From the NCBI GenBank assembly GCA_030527795.1, contig JAUNAB010000011.1, forward strand, positions 1 to 64,000: a stretch of DNA of 64,000 bases, given 5' to 3'. The translations under genes and the position numbers were made by a program. The first letter of the stretch is position 1; each line of letters opens with the position of its first letter. Shown in pieces: positions 1 through 8,001 of this stretch. This DNA is from Pasteurellaceae bacterium (GTDB lineage: Bacteria > Pseudomonadota > Gammaproteobacteria > Enterobacterales > Pasteurellaceae). Below the pieces are notes generated by a model. The model worked only from the letters and a program-made list of their open reading frames with translations. It made no database searches and was not told where the DNA came from.

Positions 1-92
1 TTTATGCGGTAAATTAGTCAATTTTCGGACTTTGTGCAACTGCTACATAATACCGAATTTTCCACGATTATCAGCCTTTAAACCGAAAAACG

Positions 93-278
93 GTGACAAA
101 TAACGAAACCAACCAGCAAAACGGCATTGTGGTCAATTTTAACCCGACCATTAAAGTGGGCGGCAATCAAACGCAAGGCGTGATGGAGCAAGTGCAACAA
201 GGGCTTAATATGAGTCTTGTGGAGTTTGAACGCTTACTCAATCGGGTGTTAGACCAACGACAACGGAGAGCATATTAA
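93..278 (+). CDS. C-terminal piece of a phage tail tape-measure protein
   Basis: The 61-residue product ends in a pattern I recognise from the extreme C-terminus of P2/Mu-like tape-measure proteins: a beta-like 'NFNPTIKVGG' stretch, then a helix 'MSLVEFERLLNRVLDQ' and basic end. It is directly followed by gene U through a TAATG overlap, the place where a tape-measure gene normally ends. The only start is a GTG without a ribosome binding site. The frame is open upstream only to a TAA at 48, while another frame runs in from the left edge and stops at 106 after an A5 run (86-90). It is probably the tail of a frameshifted or decayed tape-measure gene; an independent small ORF is possible. Confidence 0.55.
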   Translation: MTNNETNQQNGIVVNFNPTIKVGGNQTQGVMEQVQQGLNMSLVEFERLLNRVLDQRQRRAY

Positions 279-1225
279 TGTATTTTATGTTAGGCAATAT
301 CGCCTTTGAGCCTGTCAATTTAACCGATTTTTCCGAAACCCATTCGGCAGATTTTGCCGAACACGCGGTGCTAAAAGGCAAGCCCCGTTTGCAGGCAATG
401 GGCGAAAAACTGACTGAGTTTTCTTTTGCCATTCGTTTGCATCACAAAATCGGTGGCGTAGAAAGCCGCTATCAAGCCTTGCTTGCAGCAAAAGCCAAGC
501 AGGAAGCCTTGGCGTTGATTTGGGGAGCGGGCAAATATAAAGGCAATTATGTGATCACCGATATTTCTTCCACCACGCTTTTTACCGATGCCAAAGGCAA
601 TGCGTTGGCTCGCGAGATGAATATCAGCTTGCGAGAGTTTGTTGGCAATAACCAAAACAGCTTACTGGGTGCGGCATTAAATGTGGGCGGTAAATCTTTG
701 CTCGGTTCGATTCTGCCGCAAGGTTTAGTCAATACCCTTTCCACTGCAAAACGTGCCGTCAGCCGTGCGGTGGAAATTTATCAGCAAGGCAAACGTGCGG
801 TGGACGAAGTTCGCAACACCGTTGCCGTGGTTCGCCAACTGGCAAATGATCCTGCATCGGCGTTGGCATATCTGCCTAGTACGTTAGCGAATTTAGACAA
901 TGCCTTGGGGAGCTTTGGCGAAGTGGTAGGAATGCAGTCTGCATTGGCTAGCGTGCGAGATTTCTTGCCTGTGGTGAGCGAATTTAGCCGTGATGTGTCG
1001 GCAGTGTATGACGATTTACAAATAATGAAACAGAGTTTCAGTAAGTCTAACGAAAGCGGCTGGGACGATTGGTTTAAACCTGCCGATGAGAGCCTGACCA
1101 ATATCAACGAACGGTTAGACAATTTGGCAAATCCTGTGGCAAAAATGACCGCTTGGATCGTGCTGCGAACCGATGAAGATAATCTTGCTCAAACGGAGGA
1201 AAACGATGACACAAACCGTGCTTAA
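278..1225 (+). CDS. Phage tail protein, P2 gpU-like
   Basis: Tail-completion protein of myophage type; gpU caps the tail tube in P2. Residues 3-125 carry the GpU fold signature: 'MLGNIAFEP' at the N-terminus and 'GNYVITDISSTTLFTDAKG' near the middle. The product is 315 residues, about twice P2 gpU (159). The added C-terminal half is helical, rich in Ala, Val and Leu, and has no known function. The start is the ATG in the TAATG overlap with the preceding frame, with 'cggaga' upstream. Gene X starts inside its 3' end (20 bp overlap), so the tail genes look translationally coupled. Confidence 0.85.
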   Translation: MYFMLGNIAFEPVNLTDFSETHSADFAEHAVLKGKPRLQAMGEKLTEFSFAIRLHHKIGGVESRYQALLAAKAKQEALALIWGAGKYKGNYVITDISSTTLFTDAKGNALAREMNISLREFVGNNQNSLLGAALNVGGKSLLGSILPQGLVNTLSTAKRAVSRAVEIYQQGKRAVDEVRNTVAVVRQLANDPASALAYLPSTLANLDNALGSFGEVVGMQSALASVRDFLPVVSEFSRDVSAVYDDLQIMKQSFSKSNESGWDDWFKPADESLTNINERLDNLANPVAKMTAWIVLRTDEDNLAQTEENDDTNRA

Positions 1226-1439
1226 ACACACCGTCAAACAAGGCGAACGCTGGGATAATCTTGCCTATTATTACTATGGCGATGCGTTGGAATATGGTCG
1301 CTTGATTTCCGCTAATCCTCACATCAGTTTTTGCGAAGTGCTACCTACTGGGGTGACGGTGTTTATTCCTGTGCTTAACGTAAAACCAACTCAAAACGAA
1401 AACTTGCCGCCTTGGTTACGAGGAAATGCCGATGAGTAA
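1206..1439 (+). CDS. Phage tail protein X (LysM-like), P2 gpX-like
   Basis: A 77-residue protein of the tail protein X family, a small LysM-like module that stabilises the tail tube junction in P2-like phages. 'TVKQGERWDNLAYYYYGD' is the typical LysM-type opening and 'LPTGVTVFIPVL' the closing strand. I chose the ATG at 1206 because 'cggaggaaaacg' directly precedes it and the product then starts MTQTVLKH, as in the family. It overlaps the ends of U (upstream) and D (downstream). Assignment is by family resemblance and gene order. Confidence 0.85.
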   Translation: MTQTVLKHTVKQGERWDNLAYYYYGDALEYGRLISANPHISFCEVLPTGVTVFIPVLNVKPTQNENLPPWLRGNADE

Positions 1440-2496
1440 CGTGCAAAAACCAGACTTCACGCTCTTTTATGAGAAAACCAATATCACGGCAGATATTGAG
1501 CCGTCTTTGATTGAGCTGACTTACACCGATTATTTAGAAGGGCAATCAGACGAACTCTCGGTGCAGTTTGAAGATATAAGCGGCAAATGGATTCGGCAAT
1601 GGTTCCCCACACAAGGCGATAAGCTGAAAGCCGCGATTGGCTATCAAGGCGAACCGTTGGTCGAAATCGGGGCGTTCGAGATTGACGAGGTGGAATATAG
1701 CTACCGCCCTTCAAGCATCACCTTGCGGGCGTTATCCACGGGCGTGAGTAAATCCAACCGCACACTCAAGCCGAAAGCCTACGAGAACACTACGCTGGCA
1801 CAAGTGGTGGCAATGGTTGCCGAGCGGTTAAAGCTCAAAGTGGTGGGTAAAATTCGGCAGATTCCGATTCAACGCATTACCCAATATCAAGAACGCGATG
1901 TGGAATTTTTAGCACGCCTTGCCCGAGAATATCATCATAGCTTCAAAATTGTCGGCAATCAGCTGGTGTTTACCGATAAAGACGAACTTGGGCAAACAGA
2001 ACCTGCGGCGGTGTTGGACGAAACTCAATGTATCAGTATTCGCCTGCGTGATCGCATTAAAGACACGGCAAAGCAGGTGGAGATTAAAGGCTTTGATACA
2101 AGCGGTAAAAAAGTGGTGAAAAAAAGCAAAAAAGCCACCGCACTTCGCCCGAAAATGAAACAAGCACAGGCTGCAAGTGGCGATACGCTAAAAATCACGA
2201 CACGCGGCGAAAGCCAAGAACAGATTGATGCACGAGGTGACGCGGCATTAAGCGAGCAAAACGAAGACCAAAGTGCGGGCGATATTACCCTCATAGGCAA
2301 TCCGAAACTGGTGGCTGGTTCAACCATTTTGCTGAAAAATCTAGGTGTGTTCTCGGGCAAGTATTTAATCAAGCAATCACGCCACAGCATTTCACGCAGT
2401 CAAGGTTACACGACCAACCTCGAAGTGCGAATGTTGGAATTTATCCCCGATGATTTATTAACGCTAGGAATGGAGATGACGAATGCAAACGCATAA
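1432..2496 (+). CDS. Phage late control gene D / tail hub protein
   Basis: A 354-residue gpD-family protein, related to the T4 gp27/VgrG hub that joins the tail tube to the baseplate spike. Typical features are 'RDVEFLARLAREYHHSFKI' in the middle, a basic Lys-rich linker around residues 225-245, and a final beta domain with 'GNPKLVAGSTILLKNLG'. The start at 1432 overlaps the stop of X (ATGAGTAA); an ATG two codons earlier (1426) is possible. It contains one Haemophilus-type uptake 9-mer (ACCGCACTT at 2137-2145), unlike the host genes further right. It ends inside the first codons of V. Confidence 0.88.
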   Translation: MSNVQKPDFTLFYEKTNITADIEPSLIELTYTDYLEGQSDELSVQFEDISGKWIRQWFPTQGDKLKAAIGYQGEPLVEIGAFEIDEVEYSYRPSSITLRALSTGVSKSNRTLKPKAYENTTLAQVVAMVAERLKLKVVGKIRQIPIQRITQYQERDVEFLARLAREYHHSFKIVGNQLVFTDKDELGQTEPAAVLDETQCISIRLRDRIKDTAKQVEIKGFDTSGKKVVKKSKKATALRPKMKQAQAASGDTLKITTRGESQEQIDARGDAALSEQNEDQSAGDITLIGNPKLVAGSTILLKNLGVFSGKYLIKQSRHSISRSQGYTTNLEVRMLEFIPDDLLTLGMEMTNANA

Positions 2497-2989
2497 TTTT
2501 GGGGCAACCTATCAAGAAGGCATTGTGTCGGCAATCGACCCGAAAAGCCACAAAGTGCGGTGTAAAATCCCCGCCCTTGAAGATTTAGAAACTGCGTGGC
2601 TCTCTTTTATCACGCCCAATGCAGGCGGCAACCAGTTTTACTGCTTGCCCGATGTGGACGAACTGGTGGCGATTTTGCTCGATGCACGCGGCGAAGGCGG
2701 TTGTGTGTTGGGGGCGATTTATAACGAGCAAGATCCAACGCCCACACAAAATAGCGATATTTGGATGAAAAAATTCAAAAATGGCACAACCATTCAACAC
2801 GACCGAAAATCGGGCGATTTAACCATTCACACCACAGGTAAAGTGATTGTGAATAATTGCCACGTTCAGGTAAATAACGGCAACGTGAATGTCAGCGGTG
2901 GCGATGTGATTGCCGACGGCATTTCCCTGAAAAACCATTACCACATCGAGCAAGGCGACGGCAAGCCAACTAGCCCTTCTAAAGCTTAA
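2483..2989 (+). CDS. Phage baseplate assembly protein V (spike)
   Basis: A 168-residue gpV-family protein, the membrane-piercing spike beneath the tail hub. The N-terminal OB-fold (about residues 8-90, 'EGIVSAIDPKSHKVRCKIP') is followed by a short beta-helix-like repeat in the 110-145 region ('KVIVNNCHVQVNNGNVNVSG'). The tail 'HYHIEQGDGKPTSP' resembles the His-rich apex that binds a metal ion in spike proteins. It overlaps gene D by 14 bp. It also holds an AAGTGCGGT 9-mer (2553-2561), the classic Haemophilus uptake core. Confidence 0.88.
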   Translation: MQTHNFGATYQEGIVSAIDPKSHKVRCKIPALEDLETAWLSFITPNAGGNQFYCLPDVDELVAILLDARGEGGCVLGAIYNEQDPTPTQNSDIWMKKFKNGTTIQHDRKSGDLTIHTTGKVIVNNCHVQVNNGNVNVSGGDVIADGISLKNHYHIEQGDGKPTSPSKA

Positions 2990-3002
2990 TTCTTCAACCG
3001 TA

Positions 3003-3020
3003 GGGGCGTCTTGATGCCCC
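3003..3020 (+). terminator. Short GC-rich hairpin after gene V
   Basis: GGGGCGTC and GATGCCCC can pair (one G-U pair) around a very tight loop, followed by 'atttcttt'. It lies in the only clear gap (87 bp) of the tail cluster and may be a weak terminator or processing site. The sequence also looks like the short dispersed GTAGGGGCG-type elements of some Pasteurellaceae; this is a guess from memory. Confidence 0.4.
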
Positions 3021-3053
3021 ATTTCTTTAAATCAGTTTAAAAGCTCCTCTTCC

Positions 3054-3079
3054 CATAGCCTTGTATCATCAAGGCTATG
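3054..3079 (+). promoter_or_regulatory. Start-codon-sequestering hairpin of gene W
   Basis: CATAGCCTTG (3054-3063) and CAAGGCTATG (3070-3079) form a perfect 10-bp stem with the 6-nt loop TATCAT. The ATG of gene W (3077-3079) is the last triplet of the 3' arm, and the only Shine-Dalgarno-like stretch (AAGG, 3071-3074) is also inside the arm. Translation of W should therefore be limited unless the stem is opened. This is read directly from sequence; the regulatory role is inference. Confidence 0.6.
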
Positions 3080-3436
3080 AACACAAACACGATACTCTCA
3101 ACCCACTGGCAATTAGCACCGACGGAAAACCAAGCGGTGCAAGGCATTGATGATATTCATCAGTGCATCGCCAACATTCTCAACACGCTCAAAGGTACCG
3201 ATGTGCTTCGCCCTGAATTTGGTTCCGACCACTTTCGCTATATTGACTATCCCGAAGACATCGCCCTGCCGAATATGGTGCGTGAAATCACGCTCGCGTT
3301 ACAAAAATGGGAACCCCGCATCGAAGTCGACCATATCGCTATTGATGGACAGGCTCCGCATTTTGAGCTGACGATTTATTGGGCGTTAGTTGATGAAGTG
3401 TATCGGGAGATTTATGTAACAGAGGTAAAACAATGA
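3077..3436 (+). CDS. Phage baseplate wedge protein W (gp25-like)
   Basis: A 119-residue GPW/gp25-family protein, a baseplate wedge component that helps start sheath assembly and resembles a lysozyme fold. The family pattern is clear: 'QCIANILNTLKGTDVLRPEFGSD', 'YIDYPEDIALPNMVREI' and 'WEPRIEVDHI'. The start codon lies in a hairpin without a well-placed ribosome binding site. The stop overlaps the start of J (ATGA at 3433-3436), typical of the conserved W-J-I order in P2-like phages. Confidence 0.9.
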   Translation: MNTNTILSTHWQLAPTENQAVQGIDDIHQCIANILNTLKGTDVLRPEFGSDHFRYIDYPEDIALPNMVREITLALQKWEPRIEVDHIAIDGQAPHFELTIYWALVDEVYREIYVTEVKQ

Positions 3437-4539
3437 ATCGTAATGAGATTAAAGCCGTTGATGACAATGTTGATCGCATTTTACGCGAGACGATTGCCGA
3501 TTATGAACGACGAACGGGTAAAGTACTACAACCTGCTCATATTGAACGATTGCTTATTAATGTGTATGCCTTTCGTGAAAGTCTTGCTCGTCAAGGTATT
3601 AACGAAGCATTTCGCCAGACTTTTCCGCAATTTGCTACTGGGCTTGCTTTGGATTTATGTGGTGAAACCTTTGGTTGTTATCGTTTATTAGATAAACCTG
3701 CTCGCACGATTTTACGTTTTAGTGTTCAAGGAGAGCACAGTTCTATTTTTATTCCCAAAGGCACCCGCATTGCGGCGACGGATAATATCGAATTTATCAC
3801 AATGAATGATGATGTGATCACGCCGCTTATTGCTTATGTCGAAATTGAAGCTGAATGCAACCAAACAGGCGAACAAGGCAATGGTTGGGAATCGGGGCGA
3901 ATTAACACATTAAAAAGCCCATTGAATACACAAGCAACATTAAGCGTAAGCAATATTGATGTCTCAAGCGGTGGTTTAGTACGTGAAGATGACGACGCTT
4001 ACCGCAAACGTATTTTAAGTGCCCCTGAAGCTTTTACCACTTGTGGTTCTATTGCCGCTTATGATTACCACACCCGTGCGGTATCGCAAGAGATTGCGGA
4101 CGTGAATGTCTCCAACCCTCGTGGTGGTTTAGTACGTATTGCTGTACTCACAAAAACAGGTTTGCCTGATGCTCGTTTGCTCAATGATATTAAACAATAT
4201 ATCAGCCCTGAACAGCGTCGTCCTTTATGCGACACCGTTGAAGTGATTGCACCTACTCAGCGAAATTATCAAATCAATGCCACGCTAACCTTACTTGATG
4301 GTTATCGTGAAGATGTCGTGAAAACCCAAGCTCGTGAAGCCTTGCAAAATTATCTCTCTGAGAAAACGAAACGACTTGGAATGGATGTTGTGCCTTCTGC
4401 CATTATTAGTGCATTACGTGTAGAAGGCGTATATGACGTCAATCTAATTTCACCTGCCAAGCTGATTATCAATGAAACAGAATGGGCAAACTGCACTGCG
4501 ATTAGCGTGGAAGTCAATGCGGAGCGAGTAAATGGCTAA
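3433..4539 (+). CDS. Phage baseplate protein J
   Basis: A 368-residue Baseplate_J family protein that forms the wedge arms around the hub. Recognisable parts are the N-terminal helical segment, 'FIPKGTRIAATDNIEF' and 'EQGNGWESGRINTLKSP' in the beta-rich middle, and 'REDDDAYRKRILSAPEAF' before the C-terminal domain. The length is somewhat above P2 gpJ (about 300). It is coupled to W upstream (ATGA) and overlaps I by 8 bp downstream. Base composition here is more AT-rich than in U-D-V. Confidence 0.9.
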   Translation: MNRNEIKAVDDNVDRILRETIADYERRTGKVLQPAHIERLLINVYAFRESLARQGINEAFRQTFPQFATGLALDLCGETFGCYRLLDKPARTILRFSVQGEHSSIFIPKGTRIAATDNIEFITMNDDVITPLIAYVEIEAECNQTGEQGNGWESGRINTLKSPLNTQATLSVSNIDVSSGGLVREDDDAYRKRILSAPEAFTTCGSIAAYDYHTRAVSQEIADVNVSNPRGGLVRIAVLTKTGLPDARLLNDIKQYISPEQRRPLCDTVEVIAPTQRNYQINATLTLLDGYREDVVKTQAREALQNYLSEKTKRLGMDVVPSAIISALRVEGVYDVNLISPAKLIINETEWANCTAISVEVNAERVNG

Positions 4540-5098
4540 ATTGACGTATGCTGACATCATTGAGCAAGAAATGAAATACAAAGCTCTAGCGGATTTAAGC
4601 ATTCCCCTTTCTCAATTAGACACCAGCAAAGTGATGACTACGTTGGTCGATTTACTGGATGATGCGTTTATTCCTTTGCTTGCTGAGAAATGGAGCGTAA
4701 CAGGCTACGATGGCGAATTCTTAGCCGAAAATGAAAGCTCAAAACGAGAGCTGATTAAAGCGGCAATTGAATTACATCGACACAAAGGCACGCCGTGGGC
4801 AATTCGTGAAGTTTTGCGCCGTTTAGGCTTTGGCGAGGTAGAACTTGATGAAGGATTAAAAGCACGAAGTTACGAACACAAGTTAGTGCAATCCATTCCT
4901 TTGAGTGAAAGATGGGCATATTACGCAATTCGCTTAAATCGCCCAATTACCAATGAACAAGGGCTACGATTACGTAAGATTTTGAGAAATTTTACTCCAG
5001 CACGATGCACATTGGCTGTACTGGATTATAAGGCGGTTGCTATCCGTTATAACAATAAAATCACTTATAACGGACGCTACAATTACGGTTCAAACTAA
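4532..5098 (+). CDS. Phage tail protein I
   Basis: A 188-residue P2 gpI-family protein that links baseplate and tail fibres. The family core is visible around residues 50-110: 'FIPLLAEKWSVTGYDGEF' and 'HRHKGTPWAIREVLRRLGFG'. The start overlaps the end of J. The C-terminus is Tyr/Asn-rich ('RYNNKITYNGRYNYGSN'). J, I, fibre and chaperone follow the canonical P2 order, supporting the assignment. Confidence 0.88.
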   Translation: MAKLTYADIIEQEMKYKALADLSIPLSQLDTSKVMTTLVDLLDDAFIPLLAEKWSVTGYDGEFLAENESSKRELIKAAIELHRHKGTPWAIREVLRRLGFGEVELDEGLKARSYEHKLVQSIPLSERWAYYAIRLNRPITNEQGLRLRKILRNFTPARCTLAVLDYKAVAIRYNNKITYNGRYNYGSN

Positions 5099-5124
5099 CG
5101 TTAAAGTAGATTTAAAGGATATTT

Positions 5125-6765
5125 ATGGCGAATTTAAAAGAACAAGAAAAATGGGAAGATGGGATTTATCAAATCGAAGAAAACGATCCTGTTTTAGGCG
5201 GTGCAGAAGGAATTACCAATCGTCCTGCAAAACAATTGGCAAATCGCACCGCTTGGTTGAAAAAAACACTTTCGCTATTAGGCTTAAAAGCACAACCGAA
5301 AACCTTGACGGCAATGTCAACAAATCAAGTTGATGCAGACGGTCACTCCCACGCCATCGACAAAGCCACTCTGACCCAACAAGGTATTGTGCAACTGACT
5401 AACGCCTTAAATTCAGACGCAGAAAACCTTGCCTTAACCGCAAAAGCGGGCAAAGCGTTGGCACAGCAAACGGCTCAAGCCAAGCAAGAGATTGTGCGTG
5501 ATTACATTCCCAACACCAAAAAATCTGCAGCAGTAAATAGCACCAGCACTGATACGGTGGCAACCTCTTCAGCGGTTAAAACCGCTTATGACAAAAGCGT
5601 GGAAGCGAAAACTACAGCCGATAACGCCAACAATAACGCTAATAATCGTGTTCCGAAAACGGGTGATACAACGATTGTGGGAGCGTTAAGAGCACAGCAT
5701 CCACAATTAAATGCGGGGCGTTGGAGCGAATTTCAATTAGCCGCAAAGCAAGGTTATTGGCGATTAGAAGTAAACCCAGAATCGCATAATGCGAATGACC
5801 GTCGCTTTAATATGATGTATACCAATGGCAATGCACAGCATTATCTATGGTTCCCAGCGATTGGGGATTCTGGGCAGACGGTGGCGTATCAGAGTTGGGT
5901 TAATAACTTACTCAATAATTTCATCAATGGTTCTAGTTATGCAAGAAGTATTTCGCCCAACAAAATTCAATTCCGCTGGAATTCGAATGGTAGCCTAGAA
6001 TTGAAAATCGACAACACGGAACTAGGGTATTTGCATAATTCCCATAAAGCCTACGTTGAAACTAACGTGTCAAATGGTGGATATGGTGGGCTAAATATTG
6101 TTCGCAAAGGCACATCTGGCAATTTCTGGGCGAGATTTGAAGCCTTGTCAGATAGACGCTGGAAGTTTGTAACCGAAAATGGGTCAACGATTCATCTGAA
6201 GAATCAGAATGGCAATATTTTGCTTGATTCGGATATTTCTCACGCCACCAATGGCAATAATAAAGCCAAAGTGGTGAGTGAATTTGCGTTGGGGGAGTTA
6301 AATAAGAAATTTGCGACGGTGGTGCGGAAGGATTATTCAAGAACGATTAAAGGAACTAGAACAGATTTTGATAATGCTACAAATCGAAACATTACGGTTA
6401 CGGGTCGAGTGGTAATTTATCCCGATGGGAAGATTGAGCAATATTTTTATTTTCGTAATTTCCGAGTGAATTGGTTCGCTCTAGAACCTGCTTCGACTGG
6501 TGAGCGACTTCCTGAAATACCCGTACAGCTTTGGACGGCAATGCCAAATAAAATCGAATGGCTTGAGGCTCATATTTCACGGACGAATGATACGAATATT
6601 ACCTCTTCGCGAACAGTAGGCTCAGAAGCATCGGAATGGGCTAAGCCTATCTGGGCATTTGAAAAACAAGGCAACACAAAAGACCGTGCCAGCATTTATA
6701 CCCGCCGCATTGCAGGCGATGCGAATGAAGCGGTTGATATGTTTATTAAAGTAGAGGGCTATTAA
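5125..6765 (+). CDS. Phage tail fibre protein (gpH-like)
   Basis: A 546-residue tail fibre that would recognise the host surface. The N-terminal baseplate-attachment part ('DGIYQIEENDPVLGGAEG', 'RPAKQLANRTAWLK') is typical of Pasteurellaceae P2-like fibres. Residues 80-125 contain a fibre repeat of the 'TLTQQGIVQLTNALNSDAEN' type. The Asn-rich distal half (from about 185) is probably the variable receptor-binding region. The ribosome binding site 'aaagga' lies before the ATG. A chaperone gene follows after 1 bp. Receptor specificity cannot be read from the sequence. Confidence 0.85.
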   Translation: MANLKEQEKWEDGIYQIEENDPVLGGAEGITNRPAKQLANRTAWLKKTLSLLGLKAQPKTLTAMSTNQVDADGHSHAIDKATLTQQGIVQLTNALNSDAENLALTAKAGKALAQQTAQAKQEIVRDYIPNTKKSAAVNSTSTDTVATSSAVKTAYDKSVEAKTTADNANNNANNRVPKTGDTTIVGALRAQHPQLNAGRWSEFQLAAKQGYWRLEVNPESHNANDRRFNMMYTNGNAQHYLWFPAIGDSGQTVAYQSWVNNLLNNFINGSSYARSISPNKIQFRWNSNGSLELKIDNTELGYLHNSHKAYVETNVSNGGYGGLNIVRKGTSGNFWARFEALSDRRWKFVTENGSTIHLKNQNGNILLDSDISHATNGNNKAKVVSEFALGELNKKFATVVRKDYSRTIKGTRTDFDNATNRNITVTGRVVIYPDGKIEQYFYFRNFRVNWFALEPASTGERLPEIPVQLWTAMPNKIEWLEAHISRTNDTNITSSRTVGSEASEWAKPIWAFEKQGNTKDRASIYTRRIAGDANEAVDMFIKVEGY

Positions 6766-6766
6766 G

Positions 6767-7393
6767 ATGTATTTACTGCATTTAACCGATGAGCAAGGGC
6801 ATTTTGAGCTGATTGATGCTGATTTTAAAGAATGGTATGGCATTGCTGAAGAGGCGTTGATTGAACTGAGCAATGAGCAGTATCAACAATATCTTACTAT
6901 TACTTCGGAAGAGATAACGTTTAAAAATGGCGTATTTGTGGGACGAGCGAACCAACCCTCGCCCGTGCATATTTGGAACGGCAGTGAATGGGTTATTTCT
7001 CCCGAAAAACAGACCACTTATCTTACTGAACGCAAAGACAGTCTGCTGACCACCCTCGCCAACCGTGCCGACCAACTGAAAAACGGCTTACTGGTGGGCT
7101 ACCCTCAAACAGAAATTGAGAGCTTTTATCGCCAAGAGAAAGAGGCGTTAGCGTGGCAGTTAGACCACACAACAGACACGCCAATGCTCCCCCAAATTGC
7201 CCGCCTTCGTGATGTGCCGTTTGAAGTGTTGGTGGAAAAAGTCATCGAAAAATCTGCTCAATTTGCCGTGGCGATTGGCATTATTATCGGGCAACGTCAG
7301 AAATTTGAGGGCCGCTTGTTGACTGCAGCAGACATTGAGCAACTGAATGAATTAGAGAAGGAGATTGAAGAATGGCAATTCCAAGTAAATTAA
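6767..7393 (+). CDS. Phage tail fibre assembly chaperone
   Basis: A 208-residue protein placed directly after the fibre gene, the normal position of fibre-assembly (Tfa-like) proteins. The N-terminal half contains the short beta motif with 'PSPVHIWNGSEWVIS', and the C-terminal half is helical ('LLTTLANRADQLKNG', 'QLNELEKEIEEWQFQ'). In related phages such proteins help the fibre fold and trimerise. The function rests on position plus general resemblance. Its end overlaps the next gene by 22 bp. Confidence 0.75.
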   Translation: MYLLHLTDEQGHFELIDADFKEWYGIAEEALIELSNEQYQQYLTITSEEITFKNGVFVGRANQPSPVHIWNGSEWVISPEKQTTYLTERKDSLLTTLANRADQLKNGLLVGYPQTEIESFYRQEKEALAWQLDHTTDTPMLPQIARLRDVPFEVLVEKVIEKSAQFAVAIGIIIGQRQKFEGRLLTAADIEQLNELEKEIEEWQFQVN

Positions 7394-7650
7394 AAAAATA
7401 CGCCTACCACGTCATCATCGCCATTGACCAGTTATTCAACGCCTTAACAGGTGGGGCAGCTGATGAAACCCTTTCCAGTCGCACGTATCGCGGGGCGATG
7501 TTGGTAAAACCACCGAAAAAACGCTGGCGTGTGTTGTATCGGGTGATTAACGGCTTATTCTTTGACCGCAACCACTGCAAAACCGCCTATGAAAGCGAAA
7601 TCAGCGGCAAGCAGCACGATGAGCGGTTTAGACAATACGAAAGAAAATAA
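7372..7650 (+). CDS. Small conserved phage protein of unknown function
   Basis: A 92-residue basic protein. I recognise the general type, a ~90-residue late phage protein with 'ALTGGAADETLSSRTYRGAM' and a C-terminal 'VINGLFFDRNHCKTAYESE' segment. It occurs in many tailed prophages and is sometimes loosely annotated as helicase-like, without support. There is a hydrophobic patch around residues 10-25 but no convincing membrane helix. The ribosome binding site 'ggagattgaag' lies in the end of the chaperone gene. A lysis-related or packaging role would be guesswork. Confidence 0.65.
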   Translation: MAIPSKLKKYAYHVIIAIDQLFNALTGGAADETLSSRTYRGAMLVKPPKKRWRVLYRVINGLFFDRNHCKTAYESEISGKQHDERFRQYERK

Positions 7651-7696
7651 GGAGGTTTACCCTGCACAAAGTTTAATTCAACAATGAAAAGACGGC

Positions 7697-7786
7697 GATA
7701 ACAACGGCACGGGAATGCTCGTTGTTATCAGCTACGCAGAGCGTGCCTGCATATAGCCATGTGCCGCCTACCTTGCGCAAGGCGGC
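7697..7786 (+). promoter_or_regulatory. Structured leader before com (two hairpins)
   Basis: Two perfect inverted repeats lie in the 171-bp gap before com. GATAACAACG (7697-7706) pairs with CGTTGTTATC (7720-7729). GCCGCCT (7763-7769) pairs with AGGCGGC (7780-7786), and the palindrome CCTTGCGCAAGG (7771-7782) offers an alternative nested fold. No obvious U-tract follows the first stem. The region probably acts at RNA level on com or the methyltransferase; which way is not clear. Confidence 0.5.
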
Positions 7787-7821
7787 TGGATTGTAACAAA
7801 TATTTTTACAAGGAAAAATAT

Positions 7822-7941
7822 ATGCAGTCAATTAAAGCAATTCGTTGCTCATTTTGTAATAAATTATTGGCGAAAGTGGGAACAGTTGGTTATTTAGAAA
7901 TCAAATGCCCATGTTGCAAAACGATTAATACTACTCATTAA
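7822..7941 (+). CDS. com: Com-family zinc-finger translational regulator
   Basis: A 39-residue protein with two CxxC knuckles (C9-C12 and C29-C32) in the arrangement of phage Mu Com, which binds the mom mRNA and opens its translation start. The recognisable core is 'IRCSFCNKLLAKVGTVGYLE' plus 'IKCPCCKTIN'. I use the ATG at 7822, preceded by 'aaggaaaaat'; an upstream in-frame ATG would add 21 unrelated residues. A DNA methyltransferase follows after 56 bp, with a hairpin over its start codon, so the likely target is that start. The target is inferred from context. Confidence 0.85.
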   Translation: MQSIKAIRCSFCNKLLAKVGTVGYLEIKCPCCKTINTTH

Positions 7942-7979
7942 TTTGATTTGAGTGTCAGAATGCCTTGAGCGTCGGAACA

Positions 7980-8001
7980 CCATAGAAAGGAAAAACTATG
8001 G
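7980..8001 (+). promoter_or_regulatory. Hairpin over the methyltransferase start codon
   Basis: CCATAG (7980-7985) and CTATGG (7996-8001) pair around the loop AAAGGAAAAA, which holds the ribosome binding site AAAGG. The start ATG (7998-8000) is inside the 3' arm. In phage Mu the mom start is similarly masked and is opened by Com. Here com lies immediately upstream, so this is a good candidate Com target. The stem is short (6 bp, A/T and G/C mixed). Confidence 0.6.
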
